Under the pieces are notes generated by a model. It worked only from the letters and a program-made list of their open reading frames with translations. It made no database searches and was not told the origin of the DNA. Positions 18,218-26,443 of a stretch of DNA of 44,743 nt are shown here, piece by piece. Positions within the stretch are counted from its first letter, which is position 1, and each line of letters opens with the position of its first letter. The translations under genes were made by a program, and so were the position numbers. Source of the stretch: an uncultured Thermosynechococcus sp. Its GTDB lineage: Bacteria; Cyanobacteriota; Cyanobacteriia; Thermosynechococcales; Thermosynechococcaceae. The DNA is taken from assembly GCF_938074695.1 (NCBI RefSeq), contig NZ_CALJEM010000025.1, positions 1 through 44,743 on the forward strand, written 5' to 3'.

Positions 18218-19429
18218 TTAGAAGTGCACGTTGAGGGTGTCCCAGGCCACCTGTGGATAGAGGCGTTCGAGTTCCGCCAAGCAGGTGAATTTTTGCTGCC
18301 GCCGCCGCTCCAAAATTGCATTGGCTGTAACAGCATCAATTCCGAGTTTCTGCTGCATTTGTTGGCGGGTGGCACGGTTGATGGCGATCGCCGACAGGGT
18401 TTTCTTGGCAACGGCAACCCCTTTCTCCACCGGTTGGCTAGGAAGTTTATCCTCTCTTGTTGCGGGGGGCGCAGGGTTCTCTGGCGGGGCTGCTTCACTG
18501 CCCTCGCGGGGGATCTCATAGTGGAGAAAATCCCACGCCAAGCGGGTATTGGGGAAAATGGCTTGTGCTTCCGCCAGCAGATCTTCCACCTGCAGCGGAT
18601 TGCCGGGGGCGTAGCGGGCACTAAAGTGGGTGAGGAAGAGCAACTTCACTTGGGCAAAGGCCGCCACCTGAGCTGCCATTGTCGAGGTGGAATGCAGCCG
18701 CGCAAAGGCCAAGTCTGCCTCCCGATGGGAAAAGGTGGCCTCGTGAATGAGCACATCCGCCTGCTGAGCTAGTTCAACGGCGCTGTCACAAAATACTGTA
18801 TCTGTGCAATAGACCATACTGCGTCCCCGCTGCGGTGGATCGCAAAAGTCGCGGCCATCGAACGTGCGGCCATCTTCAAGGGTAATGGTTTTACCCTGCT
18901 TGAGTTGACCATACAGTGGACCAGAGGGAATCCCTAGGGCTTGGGCTTTTTCCACATGAAAGCGACCGGGGCGATCGCTCTCCGTAACGCGGTAGCCAAA
19001 GGCGGGCACCCGATGATGCAGCAGCCGACAGGTCACCGTAAACTCGCCATCGCTAAAGACTTCCCCTGGCTCCACCGTATGCACCTGCAACTTGTAGGGG
19101 AGCCGCATGGCCGACCAGCGCAAACAACTTTCAACGTAGCGGTTTAAGGTCGGCGGGCCATAGACATCAATTTGACTCACCGTTCCCGCAAGACCGCAAC
19201 TGGCCAGCAAGCCCATCAGCCCAAAGATGTGATCGCCGTGCATGTGGCTAATGAAAATTCGGCGGATCTGGCTGGTGCGCAGGTCGCTGCGCAGCAATTG
19301 GTGCTGGGTGGCCTCCCCGCAGTCAAAGAGCCAAATTTCCTTGCGCTGGGGGAGCCGCAGAGCAACGCTGGAAACATTGCGTGTGCGGGTGGGAACCCCG
19401 GAACTCGTGCCTAAAAATGTGATTTCCAC
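18218..19429 (-). CDS. rnz: Ribonuclease Z with C-terminal helix-hairpin-helix-like extension
   Basis: 403 residues, against about 310-330 for most bacterial RNase Z. Residues 1-308 are the metallo-beta-lactamase-fold tRNA 3' endonuclease. Its metal motif is H-M-H-G-D-H (62-67). Further ligands lie in [12 protein letters not shown] and DVLIHEATF, with late His at '[10 protein letters not shown]'. A Pro-rich linker (309-345) leads to residues 346-403, '[12 protein letters not shown]...[12 protein letters not shown]', which resemble a ComEA-type helix-hairpin-helix DNA/RNA-binding unit. The enzyme removes the 3' trailer of tRNA precursors, and the extra domain might aid RNA binding. The start is GTG, 2 nt after the DUF3386 gene stop, implying coupling. 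Confidence 0.9.
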   Translation of the reverse strand: MEITFLGTSSGVPTRTRNVSSVALRLPQRKEIWLFDCGEATQHQLLRSDLRTSQIRRIFISHMHGDHIFGLMGLLASCGLAGTVSQIDVYGPPTLNRYVESCLRWSAMRLPYKLQVHTVEPGEVFSDGEFTVTCRLLHHRVPAFGYRVTESDRPGRFHVEKAQALGIPSGPLYGQLKQGKTITLEDGRTFDGRDFCDPPQRGRSMVYCTDTVFCDSAVELAQQADVLIHEATFSHREADLAFARLHSTSTMAAQVAAFAQVKLLFLTHFSARYAPGNPLQVEDLLAEAQAIFPNTRLAWDFLHYEIPREGSEAAPPENPAPPATREDKLPSQPVEKGVAVAKKTLSAIAINRATRQQMQQKLGIDAVTANAILERRRQQKFTCLAELERLYPQVAWDTLNVHF

Positions 19430-19431
19430 GC

Positions 19432-20079
19432 TTAGTCGGCTAAAAGCTGCAGGTCATCAAAGCGAATTTCCACGGTGCTGGTCTGGCCATTTTCATGGGT
19501 GTGCACCACCTGCCGACTCATTAGGTAGTAATTGCCCACGGGCACGTAGGTATCCTCAAACTCCATTTGCCGCAGCACTTCATTGGTTTGCGGGTTGCGG
19601 AAGACCGCCACGTAGTTGGTGGAAATGTACCCCGCGCCGGTCTCGAGGGCTTCACGGTGGGTAATGGCAAAGGCCACCCGCCCCATGACGCGGCTGACAT
19701 AGACAATTTGATTGTCCCGCACTTTGTAATTAGACCCCATGGCGTCGCCGCTGACGAGAATCTCCACCGCCCCACTGGCGTCGGTTTCCCCGACTTGGAA
19801 GGTGTTTTTGCCATGGGCAGCTTCAAAACTGTTGCGCTTGCGGTGCACAATCACATCCCGCAGTTGGTTGTAAAGGGATTCGCGCACCTGCTCGTCTTCA
19901 ATGCCACTCACTTCAACAGTGTAGTCGCGGCTCACTTTGACTTGCCCCTGATAGCTGCGATCGCCCTCAATGAGCGTGACCTTGGCCGTAAAGCCGGGAA
20001 AATTCTCATCCCATGTGTAACGATTTTCGTAGGCGGCGCGAAAGAGCGCCTCAGCATCAAGGGCTTGTGTCGCGGGCAT
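19432..20079 (-). CDS. DUF3386 family protein
   Basis: 215 residues from ATG 20079, which has GGAGG 8 nt upstream. An upstream in-frame GTG (20103) is less likely. The sequence matches the cyanobacterial/plastid DUF3386 family: '[19 protein letters not shown]' near the N-terminus, then '[21 protein letters not shown]'. Two late strands read '[20 protein letters not shown]' and '[17 protein letters not shown]'. No signal peptide or TM segment is seen. Function is unknown; the mostly beta composition suggests a lipid- or ligand-binding fold. It is co-transcribed with rnz. Confidence 0.85.
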   Translation of the reverse strand: MPATQALDAEALFRAAYENRYTWDENFPGFTAKVTLIEGDRSYQGQVKVSRDYTVEVSGIEDEQVRESLYNQLRDVIVHRKRNSFEAAHGKNTFQVGETDASGAVEILVSGDAMGSNYKVRDNQIVYVSRVMGRVAFAITHREALETGAGYISTNYVAVFRNPQTNEVLRQMEFEDTYVPVGNYYLMSRQVVHTHENGQTSTVEIRFDDLQLLAD

Positions 20080-20151
20080 AGCGGCATCCTCCGTAACAAT
20101 CACATTGTTTTAAGATAACCGATTCTTTGACCCCTTGACGGCCACGTATAT

Positions 20152-20191
20152 CTAGTGTTCACTAGGGTTAAATCATGGCACACTACACTAG
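20152..20191. promoter_or_regulatory. Palindrome CTAGTG-TT-CACTAG plus extra half-site between divergent genes
   Basis: 20152-20165 is a perfect 6-bp inverted repeat with a 2-nt centre. A further CACTAG half-site lies at 20186-20191, 26 nt on, just before a TATAAC (20195-20200) that could be the -10 box of the rightward gene. The position between divergent start codons suggests an operator. The regulator is unknown. Confidence 0.4.
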
Positions 20192-20240
20192 ATGTATAAC
20201 CCCCGTGGGTCATTCCCCTTTTTGAATAAACAGGAACACG

Positions 20241-20774
20241 ATGGTGGCACAACTCTCGGTTTCCGTCTCTGAGGCAAGCTTGCCCCTAACCTATGGTGTT
20301 GAGGGAGTGGTGCAGGTCTTTACCTGTCCGCAGCGACACTTTTTCGCCACGGTCATAGCACAGGCGTTGCGGGTGGCTGCTCAGGGGAGTGGGGTATTGG
20401 TTGTGCAATTTCTCAAGGGGGGAATTCAAACGGGAATTGAGCACCCGATTCAGTTGGGGCAACATTTGACGTGGTGGCGACCGGCTTTTCAACGTTGTTT
20501 GGGGGATCCACAGACCATCACGCCAGAGGAGAAGGCCGCAGTCCGCCAGCTTTGGGAACATCTCCAAGGGACGGTGCAAGGGGGACAGTATCGCTTGGTC
20601 GTTCTAGATGAGGTGAGTGTGGCCATTCAACTGGGGCTGCTGAGTGAAGCTGAAGTTCTGAATTTCTTGAAGCATCGCCCACGCACCCTCGATGTTATGT
20701 TGACTGGGCCTGAAATGCCGCCGTCCTTGTTGGCGATCGCTGACCAAGTGACCGAATTGCGGCGACTAATTTAG
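20241..20774 (+). CDS. Cob(I)alamin adenosyltransferase (CobA/BtuR)-like protein with degenerate P-loop
   Basis: 177 residues that follow the CobA/BtuR fold along their length: 'VIAQALRVAAQGSGVLVVQFLKGG' matches the helix and strand after the P-loop. 'RLVVLDEVSVAIQLGLL' matches the Walker B segment, and LDVMLTGPEMPPSL matches the late strand. Where the family has G-N-G-K-G-K-T/S this protein has C-P-Q-R-H-F-F, with no Gly-Lys. ATP binding in the usual way therefore looks lost. It may be a regulator or a corrinoid-binding relative rather than an active adenosyltransferase. AGGA at good spacing supports ATG 20241. The end overlaps the convergent hydrolase gene by 9 nt. Confidence 0.75.
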   Translation: MVAQLSVSVSEASLPLTYGVEGVVQVFTCPQRHFFATVIAQALRVAAQGSGVLVVQFLKGGIQTGIEHPIQLGQHLTWWRPAFQRCLGDPQTITPEEKAAVRQLWEHLQGTVQGGQYRLVVLDEVSVAIQLGLLSEAEVLNFLKHRPRTLDVMLTGPEMPPSLLAIADQVTELRRLI

Positions 20775-21632
20775 GGGCGCTGAAACAGTCTCTAACCACT
20801 CCAGCAAATACTCATTCACCAGATCGGGTTGCTCCTGCTGCACGAAGTGACCACAGTAGTCTAAGTATTGGATTTTTAACTCTTTGACGTAGGCTTCTGT
20901 GCCGTAGGTGAGTTCAATGCCGAGGGTGGGGTCTTGCCGCCCCCAGAGCATCAAGGTCGGCACCTCTAACATCCCCCACTCGCGACGCCAGAGACTTTGT
21001 AGCGTGGCACGGTAGTAGTTGAGCATCCCTGAAAGGGCGCCCCGCTGGGCGGCAGCATCCTGATAGAGAGCCAAGTCGGCAGGTCGAATGGCCTGCTGGT
21101 TCACCGCTGCCCAGCGAAAAATTTGGGCGATCGCCCCATAGCCCCCCCATTCTAAGAGCAGCTCCGGCAACCACGGCAGTTGGAACAGCAGCATATAGCT
21201 ACTGCGCAGCCATTGCTCCCAACTTAACTGCTGAAACTTGGCAGGGTGGGGACAAGCCAAGACACTCAGGGTTTGAATCCGCTCAGGGACAGTGTAAGCC
21301 ACCCCCCAAGCCACCATTCCTCCCCAATCGTGCCCCACTAGATGACAGCGACGATAACCTAGGCCATCTATGATACCGACAATATCGAGGATTAACTCAT
21401 CGAGAACGTAGCTGGCGGTATCTTGGGGTTTATCGCTGAGATTGTAGCCGCGCAAATCCAGGGCAACAACTTTGTGCTTGTCTGCCAAGACGGGAATTTG
21501 ATGTCGCCAAGAGTACCAAAACTCCGGAAAGCCATGGAGCAACAGTACCAACTCCCCTTCTCCCTGGGTGACATAGTGGAGACGGATGCCATTGGAGACA
21601 ATAAATTTATGAATCCACGGCCCTTCAATCAT
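20766..21632 (-). CDS. Alpha/beta hydrolase, epoxide hydrolase/haloalkane dehalogenase-like
   Basis: About 288 residues. The oxyanion strand H-G-F-P-E-F-W, 'DLRGYNLSDKP' and the nucleophile elbow VGHDWGGMVAW point to the epoxide hydrolase/dehalogenase branch, where Asp replaces Ser. A lid region follows. The acid is likely in 'LMLWGRQDPTLG' and the base His in DYCGHFVQQEQPD. It is cytosolic and the substrate is unknown. ATG 21632 (AAGGTG upstream) is preferred over GTG 21653. Monocistronic. Confidence 0.9.
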   Translation of the reverse strand: MIEGPWIHKFIVSNGIRLHYVTQGEGELVLLLHGFPEFWYSWRHQIPVLADKHKVVALDLRGYNLSDKPQDTASYVLDELILDIVGIIDGLGYRRCHLVGHDWGGMVAWGVAYTVPERIQTLSVLACPHPAKFQQLSWEQWLRSSYMLLFQLPWLPELLLEWGGYGAIAQIFRWAAVNQQAIRPADLALYQDAAAQRGALSGMLNYYRATLQSLWRREWGMLEVPTLMLWGRQDPTLGIELTYGTEAYVKELKIQYLDYCGHFVQQEQPDLVNEYLLEWLETVSAPLN

Positions 21633-21715
21633 AGGCACCTTGTGAGCTGGCACTTTCCACTATAACCAAGAAACCCTAGACGTAGGACTTTGGCGGGGCG
21701 ATCGCTCTTTGCGGC

Positions 21716-21740
21716 AATAAAAAACCCCGCTTCCGAGGGG
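21716..21740 (-). terminator. Terminator after the 65-residue small protein gene
   Basis: On the minus strand CCCC (21740-21737) pairs with GGGG (21728-21725). An inner C-G pair closes a GGAA loop past one mismatch, and a run of T (TTTTTTATT) follows. It ends the gene at 21797-21994, about 57 nt beyond the stop. Confidence 0.6.
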
Positions 21741-21796
21741 AGAGAGAATCACTTCGCAAGACAATTCTGAAACTCTGAAACAATTCTGGCGTAACG

Positions 21797-21994
21797 TTAG
21801 TAGGCAAGGGTTTCGAGAGCCTGACGCAAGTAAGCGGTAACACAAGCATCCAGATCGGTGGGCTGCTCAAGGATCACACCGGCTTGCTTCTCACTCAGCC
21901 AACGCTGAAACCCTGAACTGTGGGCGATCGCCCGCTTCAGCAAGTTCCAAACCTCCGAGGAGGCTTGCGGGTTGGAAACCGTAACGCTATCCAT
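21797..21994 (-). CDS. Small hypothetical protein
   Basis: 65 residues from ATG 21994, which follows AGGAG by 7 nt. A longer upstream frame is not needed. Helical and soluble, with 'EVWNLLKRAIAHSSGFQRWL' and 'DLDACVTAYLRQALETLAY'. I know no family; it looks like the short conserved proteins common in cyanobacteria. It has its own terminator. Confidence 0.7.
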   Translation of the reverse strand: MDSVTVSNPQASSEVWNLLKRAIAHSSGFQRWLSEKQAGVILEQPTDLDACVTAYLRQALETLAY

Positions 21995-22114
21995 AGATAC
22001 GCTCCTAACTGGTTTGGAGTGAGGGCAAGGATTCACCTATGGTTTTAAGATAGCGTAGGAAATTCCCCGCTGCTGTATGCCCTGTTACGATTGATTGCAC
22101 AATTTGCCCAAGGA

Positions 22115-22927
22115 TTAGAAAAAGACGCGGTGTTGCAGGCAGGGCATCTGTTGGCGGACCTGTTCAAGGCGGCTGGGTTCAATGGCTGCAATTGCGACAC
22201 CGGGGCGATCGCCCGCATCTGCAAGGATGGTTCCCCAAGGATCGACAATCAGGGCATGGCCGTGGGTTTGCCGCCGCCCATAGTGAACCCCCGTTTGAGC
22301 TGGTGCAATCACATAACAGGTGTTTTCAATGGCCCGTGCTTGCAGGAGAACCTGCCAGTGATCTTTACCCGTAAAAGCCGTAAAGGCAGCCGGCACAAAC
22401 AACACCGTTGCCCCCGCCTGGGAGAGCGCGCGGTAAAGTTCTGGAAAGCGAACATCGTAGCACACCGACAAGCCAATATTCCCCAGTTCCTTACTGGGAT
22501 AGACAGAGGGCAATTGCCGTCCGGCCAGCACTGTTCCCGATTCGTAGTAGATATTGCCATCGGGCAACTCGACATCAAATAAATGCACCTTTTGGTAACG
22601 GCTCAATTCTTCCCCTGTGGGGCCAATGAGTACTGCTGTGTTATAGACTTTGCCTTCAGTGGCCGGTACCGGATAGCCACCCCCCACCAAGGTAATCTGA
22701 AATCGCTGCGCCATGCGTTTCAAAAAGGCCTCGGTACGCTCGGCGATCGTTGCCGCTTGAGCCACTTTCTCGCGATCATCACCAAGAAAGGAAAAATTTT
22801 CTGGCAAGCCAATTAGTTCTGCCCCCCGTCTCACCGCCAATTCAATCAATTCTTCTGCCTGCGCCAGATTTGCCTCAAGGTTGGGTTGGCTGGTCATTTG
22901 CAGTGCGGCAGCGAGATAGGATTTCAT
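22115..22927 (-). CDS. Carbon-nitrogen hydrolase (nitrilase superfamily, Nit1/Nit2-like amidase)
   Basis: 270 residues from ATG 22927. The Glu-Lys-Cys triad is visible: E in 'LIGLPENFSFLGD', K in YQKVHLFDVELPDG and C in 'GLSVCYDVRFPELYR'. The closing DPWGTILA strand is present. The pattern matches Nit1 (deaminated glutathione amidase) and Nit2 (omega-amidase) better than true nitrilases. These repair or recycle side products of transamination. An ATG 6 nt upstream (22933) is possible; farther extension reaches into promoter sequence. A TTGCCC-17-TAGAAT promoter on the minus strand lies just upstream. Confidence 0.9.
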   Translation of the reverse strand: MKSYLAAALQMTSQPNLEANLAQAEELIELAVRRGAELIGLPENFSFLGDDREKVAQAATIAERTEAFLKRMAQRFQITLVGGGYPVPATEGKVYNTAVLIGPTGEELSRYQKVHLFDVELPDGNIYYESGTVLAGRQLPSVYPSKELGNIGLSVCYDVRFPELYRALSQAGATVLFVPAAFTAFTGKDHWQVLLQARAIENTCYVIAPAQTGVHYGRRQTHGHALIVDPWGTILADAGDRPGVAIAAIEPSRLEQVRQQMPCLQHRVFF

Positions 22928-22955
22928 GCCCATTGAAAAAAGACAGCAATCTTTT

Positions 22956-22984
22956 ATTCTATCGTTGCAATCTGCTTCGGGCAA
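22956..22984 (-). promoter_or_regulatory. Candidate promoter of the nitrilase-family gene
   Basis: On the minus strand TTGCCC (22984-22979) is followed after 17 nt by TAGAAT (22961-22956). Transcription would start near 22949 and give a leader of about 22 nt. The structured element at 22987-23089 then lies upstream of this promoter rather than in its leader. Confidence 0.4.
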
Positions 22985-22986
22985 GT

Positions 22987-23089
22987 CTAACGAGAACGCA
23001 GGTTCTGGAAGATCGGATTGCGCGGGGTAGGAGTTGAACGGCCATGGCTGCTCTTAGAACGCAATAGTTCCCGCGTTCACCATCATTAG
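22987..23089 (-). ncRNA. Candidate structured RNA of about 100 nt
   Basis: Read on the minus strand, CTAATGA (23089-23083) pairs with TCGTTAG (22993-22987). GAACGCGGG (23078-23070) pairs with CCTGCGTTC (23002-22994), with a 4-nt bulge between the two stems. ATTGCG (23065-23060) pairs with CGCAAT inside. The two non-Watson-Crick pairs are G-U on this strand and would be A-C on the other, which favours minus-strand transcription. The rod-like shape recalls 6S RNA, but I cannot confirm a family. A T-loop-like GTTCAACTC is present without a tRNA fold. Confidence 0.35.
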
Positions 23090-23504
23090 TCGTTTTCTGC
23101 TCTCAATGAATTTTCTTGACTTGGCCAACAATGGCGAGGTTTCGGTTGCCCCCACTATAAATCGCCGTCCCATGGGCAACCAAGAATCTGAAATATTTTT
23201 TTAATGGTTAACCACAAAGCTATACTATTGCTCAAAATTCCTTAAACGCCCAAGCATGCCCCTAAAAAGCCATCCGCTCCCAAGGAAGGCCTCAGGAGCG
23301 GTCTGGTGGTTATCGTGGGTGTCAACTGCTAGGAAAGGTAGCTTCCTAGGTGTCGATTTCAACTCAACAGATGGAGAACAACTCTTCCCTAGAGCTGAAC
23401 TACTCCAAAACGACGACCCAAGCGTTTACTACTATCTGCCATGGGCATCACCTCCATCTCCCTGAACGGTACTTTGCAAAACAACTGAGCTTAGGATAGC
23501 ACAT
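23090..23504. other. Intergenic region with possible promoter and small ORF
   Basis: It contains an 8-bp hairpin GGTTGCCC/GGGCAACC (around 23143-23182), a TATACT box (23221-23226) and an unsupported plus-strand frame from 23256 to 23465. That frame has no ribosome site, odd composition and internal inverted repeats (CCGCTCC/GGAGCGG at 23266-23300). It looks more like leader or RNA sequence than a gene. Confidence 0.35.
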
Positions 23505-24572
23505 TCAAACGGGATTGGAGCAAGCGCTAGGCAAAATCAGCATGGCATCGCCAAAGGAATAGAAGCGGTACTGGCGATCAATGGCCTGCTGGTACAACTC
23601 AAGTAGCCGTTCGCGACCAATAAAGGCACTGACAAGCATCATCAAGCTGGAGCGAGGCAGGTGAAAGTTGGTAATGAAGCCTTCGACAATCTTGGGCCGG
23701 TACCCCGGATAGATATACAGATCACTTTTGCCAGAAAAGGGTTGAAGGGTGCCTGATTGAGCTGCCGTCTCTAGGGAGCGAATCACGGTGGTGCCGACGG
23801 CAATGAGCCGCCCCCCGGCAGCTTTGGCGGCCTGAATCCGCTCGACAGTGGCAGCCGGTACCTCAATCCATTCTTCGTGGAGATGGTGATGGCGAATATC
23901 CTGAGCCTCAACGGGGCGAAAGGTGCCAATGCCCACATGGAGGGTCACAAAACAGTGATCAATCCCCTGATAGGCTAGCTTGCTCAGGAGTTCGGGGGTA
24001 AAGTGCAAGCCGGCGGTTGGTGCAGCGACGGCTCCGGGACGGCGGGCATAAACGGTCTGGTATTGCTCGGTATCCTCAATGGGGTTGTCAATGTAAGGAG
24101 GTAGGGGCACTTCCCCCAGTTGATCGAGGTAGGACCATAGGCGATCGCCCGCCGGCAGATCGAATTCAATTATCCGTCCGCGAGTCTCCTCGTCAACAGC
24201 CTGTACCGTGGCCTGCAGCGTGCCAATTTGAATCATGGCGCCAGGGCGCAATTTTCGACCGGGCTTCACCAAGGCCAACCACTGGCGATCGCTCAATTCT
24301 TCGAGGAGAAACACCTCGACGGTGCGGCCAGCGCCACCGACTTTTTGCCCAATTAGCCGTGCTGGAATGACTCGTGTATCGTTGAGCACAAGCAGATCCC
24401 CCGGTTGCAACAGTTGCGGTAGCTCATAGAAAAAGTGATCCGTGGCAGTGTTCTTGGTCACCACCATCAGGCGAGAATGATCGCGGGGGGACACAGGGTG
24501 TTGGGCAATCCGCTCCGGGGGTAGGTGATAGTCGTAGGCGTTGAGGCAAAAATCAGCAGGATTAGGCATCAT
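23505..24572 (-). CDS. queA: S-adenosylmethionine:tRNA ribosyltransferase-isomerase
   Basis: 355 residues, normal length for QueA. It transfers and isomerises the ribosyl group of AdoMet to make epoxyqueuosine at the wobble base of four tRNAs. Signatures are 'DYHLPPERIAQHP' at the start, 'LLVLNDTRVIPARL', the APTAGLHFTPELL motif, 'HVGIGTFRPV' and 'NFHLPRSSLMMLVSAF'. The start codon overlaps the phosphatase stop (ATGA), so it is translationally coupled to that gene, though no functional link is obvious. Confidence 0.97.
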   Translation of the reverse strand: MMPNPADFCLNAYDYHLPPERIAQHPVSPRDHSRLMVVTKNTATDHFFYELPQLLQPGDLLVLNDTRVIPARLIGQKVGGAGRTVEVFLLEELSDRQWLALVKPGRKLRPGAMIQIGTLQATVQAVDEETRGRIIEFDLPAGDRLWSYLDQLGEVPLPPYIDNPIEDTEQYQTVYARRPGAVAAPTAGLHFTPELLSKLAYQGIDHCFVTLHVGIGTFRPVEAQDIRHHHLHEEWIEVPAATVERIQAAKAAGGRLIAVGTTVIRSLETAAQSGTLQPFSGKSDLYIYPGYRPKIVEGFITNFHLPRSSLMMLVSAFIGRERLLELYQQAIDRQYRFYSFGDAMLILPSACSNPV

Positions 24573-26443
24573 TGGGGGGTAATCAAGGGGGAAGGAGAGG
24601 ACTCTACACCCTCTGTAGAGCGATTCATAGAAGTCACAACAGTGAGAAAACCAAGGGCAGCAGTGGCAATGCCCACAGCCGTCAGCAGCAGCCAGGCGGG
24701 GGAACGAGACATTTGGGTTGGCTGCGGTTTGGGTTGGGGTTGAGGGGGTTCCCCCATTTGGGAAGCCATTATATCCAGTTCCGATGGCTGGGGGGGGGCG
24801 ACGTGGTTCATTGGAATGTCTGTTACCTCTGGCAACTCCCCTTGACAGACAATATCGCTGTAATCCAAGTCAATGACCCCCGCCGCATTCTTCATCCGAC
24901 AGTGAATGAGCATCACCGTCACGTTGTCATGACCATTGAGGCCATTGGCAAGATCAATGAGTTGTTCAGCCGCAGCAGTGAGGGAAAGTTCACCTTGGAG
25001 CACCGGCAGGAGGTACTGCCGCCAGTAGGTTTCGACACGGTTAAAATCACTGAGGCCATCGGAACAGAGCAACAGAATCCCCTCCTCATCTAGCAAAAAG
25101 TGTTGAACCGTGGGATGTAGATGCTGAGAGGGTGCCATGCCCAAAGCTTGCACCAAAGAACCACCGTAGGGGAGTTCGAGGGCTTGATGGTAAGTACTCA
25201 TCCCCAAGCGCACATCGCGGCTGGCCACATCGTCATCCAGGGTGAGTTGGTAGCATCCCCAACGGTTGATCCAGTAGGCACGGCTATCGCCAATGTGGGC
25301 CAAGTAAAGATGGGCGTGTTCAATCAGGGCACCGACAACGGTGGTTCCCATGCGCTGGCGTTCGTGGCGCTGCTCCGTATTGTTGCGTTGATTGATCGCA
25401 TCGTTGGTGCGGCGAATGGCTGTTTGAATGGCCTGCTCAACCCCAGCAGGGGACATCTCCAGCACTTGAAGGGGGGTTAGCGCCTCCTTGAGAATGTGAA
25501 TGGCTAAGCCCGCAGCGACATCGCCCCCTTCATGCCCCCCAACTCCATCACACACCAAGGCGAGCACCTGCGATTGGTTCGTGAGATCGCCCTCTGGAAA
25601 ACACTTGTCCTCATTGCGAGTGCGACTGGGCCCTTGGTCGGAGCGACTGGCAATATCATAGTAGTACTCATAGCCCAGGTGATCTAGAGCCTGTTGAAAC
25701 AGTGTCTCTAAGGTGTCACGAATAAATTCAGGGGTAGTGTCCTGAGGATCCTGCATGTGTTGACATAGGATCGTGAAGGCCTGCTGAAAATTTTCCCCTT
25801 GATCGGCAAAGCTGAAATGGGTTTGCCAGAATTTGCCAAGGTCGGCCAAGGTTGGATTATTGCCCGCTTGCAGTTGCAGGAGTCGCACAAGGGAACCTTC
25901 GGCTCGCAAAAGCTGGGGATTGAGCAGCGTGAGAGCCACATTTTCTGCCGCCAGTGCCGGCCAAAGGGAGATGATTTGCCATAACCAGTTGAGGCGGCGC
26001 ACTAAATTGGCTTTCTCCCAGATGAGGGTAAGGGGAGCAGCATGGGTGAGACCGGGGGCAACTTTGGCATCGGCAAGGTCAATACAACTGACGGGGGCAT
26101 GCTCAAGGAGCAACAGTTCTCCCTCAGGAAGGGACAGGGCACCGAATAATTCGGGCACATGGGGACGCTTGGGAAATAGGCGCAGGTAAGGACGGTAGAG
26201 TTGGGCAGTGTTGTCCACCCCAGGAGCGGGTTCCCCCGGCAGTAGATCTAAGAGTAAGTGTTTGCCTTGCACGAGGTAGCGATCGCCCACCAGTTCACCC
26301 ACGCTGTAGTGATCCAAGCTAGAACCGATCGCCCACAAGTAGCGTTTCAAAAGCGGTACTCGGCAGTGGCAGCATTCGGTTTGATCAATGGCATTGGCGG
26401 TGCCACACTCCGGGCAAATGAGGTTAGGCGCAGTTGGATTCAT
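24569..26443 (-). CDS. Membrane-anchored PP2C-type Ser/Thr phosphatase with zinc ribbon
   Basis: 624 residues from ATG 26443. The N-terminus is a zinc ribbon (CxxC at 10/13 and 24/27). Residues about 35-260 include 'ELVGDRYLVQGKHLLLDLLPG', which resembles the start of a Ser/Thr kinase fold but shows no kinase motifs, so it may be a pseudokinase-like module. The PP2C domain spans about 265-530. Its metal residues lie in 'RTRNEDK', VCDGVGGHEGGDVA, CSDGLSD and GHDNVTVML. A Pro/Gln-rich linker leads to a C-terminal TM helix (about 590-612). It probably dephosphorylates targets of Hanks-type kinases at the membrane. It is coupled to queA downstream and to a small ORF upstream, both by ATGA overlaps. 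Confidence 0.9.
   Translation of the reverse strand: MNPTAPNLICPECGTANAIDQTECCHCRVPLLKRYLWAIGSSLDHYSVGELVGDRYLVQGKHLLLDLLPGEPAPGVDNTAQLYRPYLRLFPKRPHVPELFGALSLPEGELLLLEHAPVSCIDLADAKVAPGLTHAAPLTLIWEKANLVRRLNWLWQIISLWPALAAENVALTLLNPQLLRAEGSLVRLLQLQAGNNPTLADLGKFWQTHFSFADQGENFQQAFTILCQHMQDPQDTTPEFIRDTLETLFQQALDHLGYEYYYDIASRSDQGPSRTRNEDKCFPEGDLTNQSQVLALVCDGVGGHEGGDVAAGLAIHILKEALTPLQVLEMSPAGVEQAIQTAIRRTNDAINQRNNTEQRHERQRMGTTVVGALIEHAHLYLAHIGDSRAYWINRWGCYQLTLDDDVASRDVRLGMSTYHQALELPYGGSLVQALGMAPSQHLHPTVQHFLLDEEGILLLCSDGLSDFNRVETYWRQYLLPVLQGELSLTAAAEQLIDLANGLNGHDNVTVMLIHCRMKNAAGVIDLDYSDIVCQGELPEVTDIPMNHVAPPQPSELDIMASQMGEPPQPQPKPQPTQMSRSPAWLLLTAVGIATAALGFLTVVTSMNRSTEGVESSPSPLITPQ

Noticed and set aside
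23000-23075. tRNA gene suggested by a GTTCAACTC T-loop-like motif
   Set aside because: No T stem, no acceptor stem of 7 bp at the right distance and no D arm.
23256-23465. 69-residue plus-strand ORF
   Set aside because: No ribosome site, unusual composition, and internal inverted repeats; kept only as part of an intergenic note.
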